Made by a program: the position numbers and the translations under genes. From the NCBI GenBank assembly GCA_016779225.1, contig JADHNZ010000005.1, forward strand, positions 1 through 64,000: a stretch of DNA of 64,000 nt, read 5' to 3'. Source of the DNA: Planctomycetota bacterium. GTDB lineage: Bacteria; Planctomycetota; UBA1135; GCA-002686595. Shown here piece after piece: positions 46,819 through 54,844 of this stretch; the stretch's first letter is position 1; each line of letters opens with the position of its first letter. A model generated the notes under the pieces. That model ran no database searches and was not told the origin of the DNA. It was given only the letters and a program-made list of their open reading frames with translations.

Positions 46819-47901
46819 ATGCCCGCTCCCGCGCCGTCCCATCCTGAGACCCTCACCTGGACCGGAGGCCTCGACGGCCATGTCCGGATGATCGAGCAGA
46901 CCCTGCTGCCCACCCGGCACGAGCTCCTCGAGGTGCGCGGAGTGCCCGAGATGGTGGATGCCATTCGCCGGCTCGCGGTGCGGGGTGCTCCGGCCATCGG
47001 CGTTGCCGCCGGCTATGGAGTCGTCCTCGGGGCCGCCGGCGCGGCGCGGGCAGGCGCCGATGTGGCGCAGGCCACGGGGGAAGCGATCGACGCCCTCTGG
47101 GTCTCTCGCCCGACGGCGGTGAACCTGTTTTGGGCCCTCGATCGGATGCGCGCGGCGTGCGCAGCCGCGGTCGCGGAGGGGCTCGGGGGGCAGAGCCTTG
47201 CGGAGCGCCTGCTCGAGGAGGCCCTCGCCATCCACGCGAGCGACCGGGAGACCTGCCGCCTCATCGGTGAGCACGGCGCGGGGCTGCTGGAGGACGGCAC
47301 CTGCATCCTGACCCACTGCAACGCCGGCGCCCTGGCGACCGGCGGCATGGGCACCGCCCTCGCGCCCGTCTATACGGCCCATGCCCAGGGCAAGCGCGTC
47401 TCGGTCTACGCCGACGAGACCCGTCCCCTCCTCCAGGGAGCGCGCATCACCTGCTGGGAGCTGCAGCAGGCTGGCGTCCCCGTGACCCTCATCACCGACG
47501 GGATGGCCGCTCGCGTGATGTCCGAGGGCCGCGTGCAGGCCGTGATCGTGGGCTCCGACCGCATCACCCGCGGAGGCGATGTGTGCAACAAGATCGGGAC
47601 CTTTCAGGTGGCCCTCGCGGCGCGGCACCACGGCGTGCCCTTCCATGTGGCTGCGCCCCTCTCCACGGTCGACACGGAGCTGATCGAGGGGCGTGACATC
47701 CCCATCGAGGAGCGCGCTCCCGAGGAGATCACCTGCGGCCTCGGCCGCCAGACCGCACCGGAAGGCGTTCAGGTCTACAACCCGGCCTTCGATGTGACGC
47801 CCCGGGACCTGGTGACCTCCATCATCACGGAGGTCGGTGTCGTCCACGCCCCCAGCCTGGAGCGGATGGAAGAGGCCCTGCAGCGCGGGGGCCGAATGTG
47901 A
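46819..47901 (+). CDS. mtnA: 5-methylthioribose-1-phosphate isomerase
   Basis: 360 residues from ATG. MtnA isomerises methylthioribose 1-phosphate to methylthioribulose 1-phosphate in the methionine salvage pathway. Motifs: IRRLAVRGAPAIGVAAGYG, RPTAVNLFWALDRM, ILTHCNAGALATGGMGTAL with the catalytic Cys, VYADETRPLLQGARIT and VGSDRITRGGDVCNKIGTF with the catalytic Asp. Paralogous eIF2B-like subunits lack this set. No other salvage gene is adjacent; it overlaps the BNR-propeller gene by 4 bp. Confidence 0.95.
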   Translation: MPAPAPSHPETLTWTGGLDGHVRMIEQTLLPTRHELLEVRGVPEMVDAIRRLAVRGAPAIGVAAGYGVVLGAAGAARAGADVAQATGEAIDALWVSRPTAVNLFWALDRMRAACAAAVAEGLGGQSLAERLLEEALAIHASDRETCRLIGEHGAGLLEDGTCILTHCNAGALATGGMGTALAPVYTAHAQGKRVSVYADETRPLLQGARITCWELQQAGVPVTLITDGMAARVMSEGRVQAVIVGSDRITRGGDVCNKIGTFQVALAARHHGVPFHVAAPLSTVDTELIEGRDIPIEERAPEEITCGLGRQTAPEGVQVYNPAFDVTPRDLVTSIITEVGVVHAPSLERMEEALQRGGRM

Positions 47902-50582
47902 GCGAGTCCCTCAGGGGCACGGGCGCACGGTCGGCGACCGGCCTGGGCGCGAGCCTGGCCCTTGCGAGCCTGTTGATCCTCCCCGCCGTCGAGCCTCCTC
48001 GTCCAGGGCCTCCGCAGCCGTCGGACCCCACCGCCGAGGACGACGACCACGAGAGCCAGGCCGAGCGCCTGCGCTGGCTGGAGGAGCTGCATCGCTCGGC
48101 CCCGGGCGTCGACTGGCGTGCGATCGAGGAGCAGAACCGCGAGGCCGAGCGCCTGCGTCGCAACGCCCTCGCGACGGGCATGCTGACGCCGCCCCCCACA
48201 GGCTGGACCTGGGAGGAGGTGGGCAGCCGCAACCAGGCCGGCCACACCCGCTGCGCGGCCTACGGCCCGGAGCGTCCGGGAGGCCGGCGGCTGTATGTGG
48301 GCTCGGCCAACGGCGGCCTGTGGGAAGCCAACCTGGACGGGGGAGGATGGACCCCCCTGTCGGACGAGCTCTTCGGCGGGGTCGACGAGGTGGTCGCTCT
48401 GGCTCCTCAGAACCTGGCTGACCCGGACATCCTGCTGATGCTGCAGGGCTCGAACCTGCGGCGCTCGGACGACGGCGGCCTGACCTGGACGCAGCCGTCC
48501 GGCTCCAACATGACCACAGCACGCGCGCTGGCCGTCCTGCCTGGACCGACCCCCACGGTGCTGCTGTTCGGGCGCAGCGGCTCGAACACCGTGCTGCGCG
48601 CCTCGACCGACCTCGGACAGACCTTCCAGACGCGTGCCACCTGGCCCACGGTCTGGCTGGGGGACCTCTGGGTTCCCCAGGTGGGCCCCAACGCGGGCCA
48701 GGATGTCTTTGCCTACCAGGATGGGGTCCTGCACACCTCCCACGACGGAGGCTTCACCTGGAGCGCAGGGACCTCGCCCGCCACGGGCTCGGAGGGACAC
48801 CTGACCGGCTCGGAGGCCGGCGGCGGGACGGTGCTCTACCCGGTCACCCGCGTGGGCAACTCCTGGGTCCTCCACCGCAGTGACGACCAGGGAGCCTCTT
48901 ACTCCGGACCGCGGAGCCTGCCCGAGTACTGGGGCTCGCAACACTCCCTCTGCGCCTTCAGCTCCGATCCCGACCGCCTCGTGACGGGCGGGGTGAACGG
49001 GTTCCGCTCTGCGGACGGCGGCCAGTCCTGGACGCAGATCAACTCGTGGGGCGAGTACTACTCCAGCCCCGCCACGAAGCTGCACGCCGACCTGCGCGGG
49101 ATCGATGTCCACCCCCACCCGAGCGGACCGGCCTTCGGGGACATCGTCTACTTCAACACCGACGGCGGGACCTACCGCTCGACGGACTACGGCGCGACGG
49201 TCCAGAATCTGTGCCTCGTGGGCCTGGGCGTCGGCCAGTTCTACTCGACCCGCACCGATGCCACGGACGCGAACCGCATCCACGGCGGCACGCAGGACCA
49301 GGGCTACCAGACGGGCAACAAGGTCCCCTCCTCCGGGCCGGGCCCCTCCACCTCGTTCGTGCAGATCATCTCGGGCGACTACGGTCACCTGACCACCCAC
49401 GCCTCCGGCTCCCTCAACAGGGTCTATGCCCCCTACCCCGGCTTCACGCTGGTGATCAGCGGCGGCCAGTCCCAGACCCAGCAGGCCTCCTTCCCTCCGG
49501 GCTCGTCCCACCTCTGGCTTCCCCCGGTGGTGGCCGACCAGCAGGCCTATGGCAGCTTCTTCTTCTGCGGACGCTACCTGTGGCGCCAGTCCAGCCCCAA
49601 CTGGATGGCGAGCCAGCACTCGACCACCGACTTCGGAGCCGGTGCGGGGTCGTACCTCTCTGCCCTGGCGTTCTCGCCGGTAGACCCGAACCTCGCCTGG
49701 GCCGCCAATGATGCGGGGCGCCTGTGGCGCTCCCAGGACGCTGGCGTGACCTGGACCGAGTCCCCGCAGGGCATCCCCGGCTCGCACTACTTCTACGGGA
49801 ACTGCCTCGCCCCGCACCCTACCGACCCCCTCAAGGTCGTCGCCTCTGGATCCGGCTACTCCACTGCCGGGGTGCGCCTCTCGACCGACGGGGGCGTCAC
49901 CTGGGCGCCCCTCGCGTCGGGCCTGCCCGCCACCCTGGTCTACGACGTGGAGTGGTCGATCGATCAGCCCGACGACCTCTTCGCCGCCACCGAGGCCGGC
50001 GCCTACCACTTCGATGCGGCGACGCAGACCTGGTCGAACGCCATGGGAAGCGCGGCTCCCGCGACGACCTACTGGAGCGTCGAGCGCGTTCCCCAGGGGA
50101 ACCTCATGCGCTTCGGCACCTATGGACGCGGGATTTGGGACCTGGTCCTCGGTGGGGATCCGGACGAGGTCACGCGCTACTGCTCTCCCAACATGCAGAA
50201 CTCGACGGGGCTCCCCGGACGCCTCGACCTCACGGGGACCGTGGACGCCTCGAGCGTGGACCTCACCCTCACGGCCAGCCAGCTGCCCCCCGGGCAGTTC
50301 GGGATGTTCCTCTGCTCCCGGACCCCGGCCTCCATTCCCTTCCCTGGGGGCGCCTTTGGAGTCCTCTGCCTGGGCTCACCCATCGGCCGCTTCCAGAGCT
50401 CAATCCAGAACTCGGGCCCGGCGGGCGTCATGACCCACACGGTCAACCTCGGCGCCATGCCCATGCAGCCCATGGTCGCGGTCCAGCCCGGGGACACCTG
50501 GTGCTTCCAGGCCTGGTACCGCGAGGTCCTGCCCATTCAGGGCTCCAACTTCACGGACGCCCTCTCGGTCCAGTTCCCCTGA
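47898..50582 (+). CDS. Secreted BNR/sortilin-type beta-propeller protein with lineage C-terminal domain
   Basis: 894 residues from a GTG overlapping the mtnA stop by 4 bp. Signal-like hydrophobic segment at ~17-30. From ~95 on a run of BNR/Asp-box turns (SxDGGxTW and variants: SDDGGLTWTQ, SHDGGFTWSAG, SADGGQSWTQ, SQDAGVTWTES, STDGGVTWAP) marks a VPS10/sialidase-type propeller covering ~650 residues. The last ~135 residues (from 760, RYCSPNMQNSTG to SNFTDALSVQFP) match the end of the sugar-dehydrogenase-like protein encoded at 60273-61841. Propellers of this type often bind or cut glycans; no sialidase arginine triad is evident. Overlap with mtnA suggests shared transcription, not shared function. 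Confidence 0.85.
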   Translation: MSESLRGTGARSATGLGASLALASLLILPAVEPPRPGPPQPSDPTAEDDDHESQAERLRWLEELHRSAPGVDWRAIEEQNREAERLRRNALATGMLTPPPTGWTWEEVGSRNQAGHTRCAAYGPERPGGRRLYVGSANGGLWEANLDGGGWTPLSDELFGGVDEVVALAPQNLADPDILLMLQGSNLRRSDDGGLTWTQPSGSNMTTARALAVLPGPTPTVLLFGRSGSNTVLRASTDLGQTFQTRATWPTVWLGDLWVPQVGPNAGQDVFAYQDGVLHTSHDGGFTWSAGTSPATGSEGHLTGSEAGGGTVLYPVTRVGNSWVLHRSDDQGASYSGPRSLPEYWGSQHSLCAFSSDPDRLVTGGVNGFRSADGGQSWTQINSWGEYYSSPATKLHADLRGIDVHPHPSGPAFGDIVYFNTDGGTYRSTDYGATVQNLCLVGLGVGQFYSTRTDATDANRIHGGTQDQGYQTGNKVPSSGPGPSTSFVQIISGDYGHLTTHASGSLNRVYAPYPGFTLVISGGQSQTQQASFPPGSSHLWLPPVVADQQAYGSFFFCGRYLWRQSSPNWMASQHSTTDFGAGAGSYLSALAFSPVDPNLAWAANDAGRLWRSQDAGVTWTESPQGIPGSHYFYGNCLAPHPTDPLKVVASGSGYSTAGVRLSTDGGVTWAPLASGLPATLVYDVEWSIDQPDDLFAATEAGAYHFDAATQTWSNAMGSAAPATTYWSVERVPQGNLMRFGTYGRGIWDLVLGGDPDEVTRYCSPNMQNSTGLPGRLDLTGTVDASSVDLTLTASQLPPGQFGMFLCSRTPASIPFPGGAFGVLCLGSPIGRFQSSIQNSGPAGVMTHTVNLGAMPMQPMVAVQPGDTWCFQAWYREVLPIQGSNFTDALSVQFP

Positions 50583-50603
50583 GGGGGACTGGAGGCGACG
50601 CCT

Positions 50604-50620
50604 GCCCCGCGGCGCGGGGC
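50604..50620. terminator. Hairpin after BNR gene
   Basis: GCCCCGC / GCGGGGC around a 3-nt loop, 22 bp after the stop at 50582, between convergent genes. Confidence 0.5.
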
Positions 50621-50667
50621 GTGGCGACCCGTCCGGGCGGGGAGCCCCTGTGGCGCCGCGCGACGAC

Positions 50668-50712
50668 CCACGGGACCTCCTCCGCGGAGCGAGACGAGGA
50701 GTGGGCCCGTGG
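50668..50712. terminator. Long imperfect hairpin before the glyA end
   Basis: CCACGGG / CCCGTGG outer arms and CTCCTC / GAGGAG inner arms; 11 bp beyond the glyA stop on the minus strand. Likely glyA terminator. Confidence 0.45.
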
Positions 50713-50723
50713 AGGCGAGGGGC

Positions 50724-51971
50724 TCAGGGGAGCGGGCAGGAGCCCGCGACCTCAGCGACCTCACCGCGGATACGCGTCCGCAGAGCCTCGTCCTCGGGGC
50801 TTGCGATCAGGTCGGCGATCCAGCCCGCCATGCGCACCATCTCTGCCTCGCCGAGCCCGCGCGTCGTGACGGCCGCGGTCCCGATGCGAATCCCGGAGGC
50901 CTCCATGGGCGGCCGAGGATCGAAGGGGATCAGGTTCTTGTTCACCGTGAGGTCCACGCCGTGGAGCAGGTCCTCGGCCTGGGCGCCCGAGAGCCCGGCC
51001 TTGCCCACATCCAGCATGAGCAGGTGGTTGTCCGTCCCGCCGCTGACGATGCTCAGCCCCCGCTCGATCAGGGCGCCGGCCAGGGCCTGGGCGTTGGCCA
51101 CCACCCGGCGACCGTAGTCCTTGAAGCTCGGCTGCAGGGCCTCGCGGAACGCCACCGCCTTGGCGGCGATGACATGCATCAAGGGCCCACCCTGCCCCCC
51201 GGGGAACACGGCCGAGTTGATCGGCTTGATGCGGTCCGCACCGCACACGATCAGGCCGCCGCGCGGACCGCGCAGGGTCTTGTGGGTGGTCATCGTCACC
51301 ACCGCGGCGTGGGGCACCGGGGAGGGATGCACGCCCGCAGCCACCAGCCCTGCGATGTGCGCCATGTCGACCATCAGCGCGGCGCCCACCTCGTCCGCAA
51401 TCGCCTTGAAGGCGGCGAAGTCGATCACGCGCGAGTAGGCAGACGCACCGGCAATCAGCACCTTGGGCTGGAGCTCCTTGGCCTGGGCCCGGATGGCCTC
51501 CATGTCGAGCAGCCCGTCGGACTCACGCACGCCATAGGAGTGGAAGTCGTAGAAGACGCCGCTGAAGTTCTTGAAGTGCCCGTGCGAGAGGTGACCCCCG
51601 TGGTCCAGGGACATGGCCAGCACGCGGTCCCCGGGGTCGCAGAGGGCCATCAGGGCAGCCATGTTCGCCTGGGTGCCGCTGTGGGGCTGGACATTGGCGC
51701 GCTCGGCGCCGAACAGCTCCTTGGCGCGCTCCCGTGCGAGGTCCTCGACGGTGTCCACATGCTCGCAGCCCCCGTAGTACCGCCGCCCCGGGTAGCCCTC
51801 GGCGTACTTGTTGGTGAGGGGCGAGCCCATGGCCGCCATCACCTCCCGAGAGGTGTGGTTCTCCGAGGCGATCAGCTCGAGCTGGCGCTCCTGGCGGGCC
51901 TGCTCCTGGGCGACCGCGGACCAGACGGCATCGTCGGTGTGCAAGGCGGCGGAGGGATCGAGGGTCGTCAT
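50724..51971 (-). CDS. glyA: Serine hydroxymethyltransferase
   Basis: 415 residues from ATG, with TAGCCT 7 nt upstream. PLP lysine in [17 protein letters not shown]; substrate/PLP motifs [63 protein letters not shown] and HLLMLDVG. The enzyme interconverts serine and glycine while charging tetrahydrofolate. Length matches the bacterial family (about 415-420). Single-gene unit by promoter and terminator. Confidence 0.97.
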   Translation of the reverse strand: MTTLDPSAALHTDDAVWSAVAQEQARQERQLELIASENHTSREVMAAMGSPLTNKYAEGYPGRRYYGGCEHVDTVEDLARERAKELFGAERANVQPHSGTQANMAALMALCDPGDRVLAMSLDHGGHLSHGHFKNFSGVFYDFHSYGVRESDGLLDMEAIRAQAKELQPKVLIAGASAYSRVIDFAAFKAIADEVGAALMVDMAHIAGLVAAGVHPSPVPHAAVVTMTTHKTLRGPRGGLIVCGADRIKPINSAVFPGGQGGPLMHVIAAKAVAFREALQPSFKDYGRRVVANAQALAGALIERGLSIVSGGTDNHLLMLDVGKAGLSGAQAEDLLHGVDLTVNKNLIPFDPRPPMEASGIRIGTAAVTTRGLGEAEMVRMAGWIADLIASPEDEALRTRIRGEVAEVAGSCPLP

Positions 51972-51993
51972 GCCCCCAAGGCTACCGTCCGCC

Positions 51994-53136
51994 TCATTCG
52001 CCCGGATCGAAGTTCTCGGGCCGGGGCGCGTCGGAAGGTCGCGGGGCCGGCTGGGCCGGCTCCGCTCCCAGGAGCTCGGCACGCTGCAGGTGCTCCTCCT
52101 CCAGGGGGCCGACCCGCTCGAAGTTGGCGGACACGCCCGAGGCCTTGGCATCCAGAGTGCCGTCCGGATTCCAGACGAAGAATGGCCCGTCGGAGAGCCA
52201 AGCACCGTCACTGGGCCGGACCACGATCCGGCCCCACGAGCGGCGCCGTCCGTCGGGGGTCCACTCCTGCGCGAGGATCCCGCCGTCCTCCAGGTGGGTC
52301 CGAGAGAGGACCGCCGTTCCCTGGGGCCCGTACTTGATCCACTCCCCGGTGGGAGACCCCTCCGCATCGAAGAGCTCGGCCCCCTGATAGGTGCCGTCGG
52401 CAAACCAGTAGTGCCAGGTGCCCACGCGAACGCCGCCTCGGAACTGCCCCGAGAACTGGAGGGCTCCGTTGGCGTGCCGCGCGTGCGTGGGGCCCTCGGC
52501 CTTGCCCTCTCGGAAGAGCTTGCGCCAGTAGACGACGCCGCCGGGGTGGTACAGCACCTCCTCGCCCTCCGGCCGCCCGCCCTCGAAGGGCGTCACTCCC
52601 TTGAGGTCGCCGTCCTCGTAGAACCGCTCGACCTTCCCCACGATCGCGCCCTGCACATACTGGGTGCGGGACTCCACGGTGCCGCTGGGGTAGAAGGTCT
52701 CGAAGAGTCCGCTCTCCTGATCCCCCTCGAAGGAGCCGCGGGCCATGACGGCGCCCGTGTCGTACCAGGCCACCAGCGGGCCGGTCCGCAGACCCGCCAC
52801 GAAGTCCTGCTGGCGCTGCTTGACGCCGTTCTCGTGGTACCAGGTCCAGGTGCCCTCCTCGCGGCCGTAGCGCTTGACGCCCTCGGCCTTCTTGAGGAGG
52901 CGCGTCTCAGGGTCGTAGTACTCGACCGTTGCACCGTCTTCCGAGGTGCCGCTCTCGCTGCCCCCGCCGCAGCTGGCCCCGAAAAACGCCAGGGCAGCCA
53001 CGCTGACCACGAGCGAGGCCAGCCCGCCCGCCCTCGAGCCCCGATGGACCCCGAGGGCGCCTTCCACGCACGTCCGCTGCGATCTCGAGACAGGGTGCAG
53101 CCGGGGATCGGCGCCGGGGGTCGCTCGCTCCTTCAT
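51994..53136 (-). CDS. Lipoprotein with MORN-type repeats
   Basis: 380 residues from ATG at 53136 (a GTG directly before it is the alternative), chosen because TAGCAT lies 6 nt upstream. Lipobox LAFFGASC follows an unusually long ~55-residue leader. About nine MORN-like units follow, of the form (G)xWxxYxxxGxxxxxxxFxxGxxxG ([114 protein letters not shown]). Similar repeats occur in 'YwqK-like' proteins. Tail is Pro/Arg-rich. The gene ends 22 bp before the glyA start. Function unknown. Confidence 0.8.
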   Translation of the reverse strand: MKERATPGADPRLHPVSRSQRTCVEGALGVHRGSRAGGLASLVVSVAALAFFGASCGGGSESGTSEDGATVEYYDPETRLLKKAEGVKRYGREEGTWTWYHENGVKQRQQDFVAGLRTGPLVAWYDTGAVMARGSFEGDQESGLFETFYPSGTVESRTQYVQGAIVGKVERFYEDGDLKGVTPFEGGRPEGEEVLYHPGGVVYWRKLFREGKAEGPTHARHANGALQFSGQFRGGVRVGTWHYWFADGTYQGAELFDAEGSPTGEWIKYGPQGTAVLSRTHLEDGGILAQEWTPDGRRRSWGRIVVRPSDGAWLSDGPFFVWNPDGTLDAKASGVSANFERVGPLEEEHLQRAELLGAEPAQPAPRPSDAPRPENFDPGE

Positions 53137-53142
53137 CACAGG

Positions 53143-53148
53143 ATGCTA
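53143..53148 (-). promoter_or_regulatory. -10-like TAGCAT, 6 nt before the MORN lipoprotein
   Basis: Minus-strand TAGCAT, six bases, then ATG at 53136. Confidence 0.4.
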
Positions 53149-53172
53149 TCGGCCCGCCGGGTGCAGATCCCA

Positions 53173-53312
53173 CAGCCGGGCTGAGTTCTCAGCCGGCTCA
53201 AGCAACCCAGCCCGGCTGAGTTCTCAGTCGGCTCAGGCAACCCAGCCCGGCTGAGTTCTCAGTCGGCTCAGGCAACCCAGCCCGGCTGAGTTCTCAGTCC
53301 GGTCAGGAACCA
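53173..53312. repeat. Four tandem 35-bp hairpin repeats
   Basis: Units at 53173-53207, 53208-53242, 53243-53277 and 53278-53312, joined without spacers. Each contains CTGAGTTCTCAG, a 12-bp palindrome (starting at 53181, 53216, 53251, 53286). In the first copy the palindrome extends to GGCTGAG/CTCAGCC with a 2-nt loop. The second and third copies are identical; the first and last diverge. They lie in the 250-bp gap between two minus-strand genes, upstream of the MORN lipoprotein. Confidence 0.9.
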
Positions 53313-53386
53313 CCGCCCAGCCGACTCCTGCCCACCCAGCACGGAGCACCTGGGTGGCCTCCAGGCCCGCCGGACCGAGTGCGGCC

Positions 53387-54631
53387 TCAGGGGCAGGGGC
53401 CGTTGCCGACCCCGGGCGATCCGAGGTCTCCGCCGGTCATCCGTGAGGTGGCCGTGCACCACATCGCCGGATCGTCGTTCCAGGTGCTGCCCAGGCGGCC
53501 CTGCGCAAGCTCGGCGCTGGCCCCGGGTGCTCCGGGCCACCCGGCAGAGCTGTCGTAGGCCACGCGATCGACCAGGCGACCGCCAGGACGCCGGAGGACG
53601 ATCTCGTCGGAGCTGTTCGCAAGGGTGAACCCCTGGTACTCCGCATGGACCAGCGCACCGCCATTGAACGCAGGGCTCACCTCCCGGCCGAGCACCAGGT
53701 AGCCGCGCGGTGGGACGACGATGCCGAGTCCCGCGTTGTCGAGGACCGTGGCATCGCTGCCCTCGTCCGTGAGGGACCAGCCCTCCACATCGATGGGCTG
53801 ATTGGTGGAGTTGTAGACCTCGAACCACTCGCCGAAGGCATCCGACACCGCCACCGGATCCCGGAGGAACTCGGTGATCAAGATCTCCCCCGAGCCCTGG
53901 GGCAGCTGGCGGGCGGGCAGCGTGAGGCGTGCGACTCCAGGTCCGGAGCCCGTTCCCGCCGATCGAACAAGGGTCAGAACACCCTCGAGGCCGGGCAGCT
54001 CAATCCTCGGGATGGCGCCCTCGGAGGCCACCCCGCTGAGGAGACGAACAGGACCGCACCCGGGCGTCTCCCAGAGCACATGAAAGCGGTCACCCTCACC
54101 GAGCCCCGCGAGGAGCAGGGCACCGCCGGTTGCCTGCACCATTGAGTCCGGCTCGCCGACGGACGCGCCGACGGCCCTTCGCGCAGCTCCTTGCGGGCCT
54201 GTGGCTCCGCCCGGCCCGCACTCCACAGGAATCCAGGCCAAGCGCAGCTTCGGGAGGCCGCGGCCAGGATCCGACTCGAGGGCGTCAGCGAGGTCGAGCC
54301 GCGCCCAAGGCGCCCCGGTCAAAGTCCCCTCAAGAGCCGACGGGGCTCCGTCCAGTGAGACTCGACCTGCCGCCGCGGGCGCCTCGCCATGTCCGGCGGC
54401 CGTGGCGAGGGACTGAAGCACCAGTGCCCCAGCGAGCCGTAGGGATCCGCGACGGCGAGCAGAGCGCACGAAGCCAGCCACGCGAGGGGCCGAGCTGCGT
54501 CGTGCGTCTCTGCGAGCGTCACTGGCGCTCGCAACAGGGGCTGCTTGAGCCCGATGGAGCGTGCTGCGCTCGGTGCTGGAGGACGGATCGAGGCGGCGCT
54601 GGAGCGCCAAGGGGGTTTGGGTGTCTTGCAT
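53387..54631 (-). CDS. Secreted lamin-tail-domain (LTD) protein
   Basis: 414 residues from ATG. A 65-residue basic N-terminal stretch precedes a hydrophobic segment (LRLAGALVLQSLATAAG), so export is likely but the start could be later. Residues ~245-380 form a lamin-tail Ig-like domain: GEILITEFLRDPVAVSDAFGEWFEVYNSTN, QPIDVEGWSLTDEG, VVPPRGYLVLGRE and IVLRRPGGRLVDRVAYD. In bacteria LTDs occur in secreted or surface proteins, often with nucleases, but no nuclease motif is present here. A Cys in WCTATSRMTGGDLGSPG near the C-terminus is conserved in many LTD proteins. Divergent from the multihaem cytochrome gene. Confidence 0.8.
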   Translation of the reverse strand: MQDTQTPLALQRRLDPSSSTERSTLHRAQAAPVASASDARRDARRSSAPRVAGFVRSARRRGSLRLAGALVLQSLATAAGHGEAPAAAGRVSLDGAPSALEGTLTGAPWARLDLADALESDPGRGLPKLRLAWIPVECGPGGATGPQGAARRAVGASVGEPDSMVQATGGALLLAGLGEGDRFHVLWETPGCGPVRLLSGVASEGAIPRIELPGLEGVLTLVRSAGTGSGPGVARLTLPARQLPQGSGEILITEFLRDPVAVSDAFGEWFEVYNSTNQPIDVEGWSLTDEGSDATVLDNAGLGIVVPPRGYLVLGREVSPAFNGGALVHAEYQGFTLANSSDEIVLRRPGGRLVDRVAYDSSAGWPGAPGASAELAQGRLGSTWNDDPAMWCTATSRMTGGDLGSPGVGNGPCP

Positions 54632-54810
54632 GGTTCAGGGGTCGCGCGTGGCGTGAGTTGGATCAGTGGATGGCGTGGAGTGGCAGAGGACCCCGCTGGA
54701 CAGGAGCCCAGAGGCGCCTGCCGGCCTGGTGCGGGTGCACCCCGCCGTCTCGATCCAGGACGCTCCGGTGCCCCATGAGTTGCACCTCTGTCATGCGAAC
54801 CTCGGCCCCC

Positions 54811-54838
54811 TTGACGCCCGCCCGCCAGGGGGCACCAT
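54811..54838 (+). promoter_or_regulatory. Promoter of the multihaem cytochrome gene
   Basis: TTGACG (54811-54816), 16-bp spacer, CACCAT (54833-54838), six bases, ATG at 54845. The clearest -35 in the window; the -10 is weak at its first base. Transcription would start at or just before the ATG. Confidence 0.5.
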
Positions 54839-54844
54839 TGGGGG

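Noticed and set aside
53173-53312. CRISPR array
   Set aside because: The 35-bp units touch each other without spacers, number only four, and no cas gene is present.
54632-54844. Small gene in the divergent LTD/cytochrome gap
   Set aside because: Short open frames exist but none has a promoter or ribosome site with motif support; the gap is better explained as promoter DNA.
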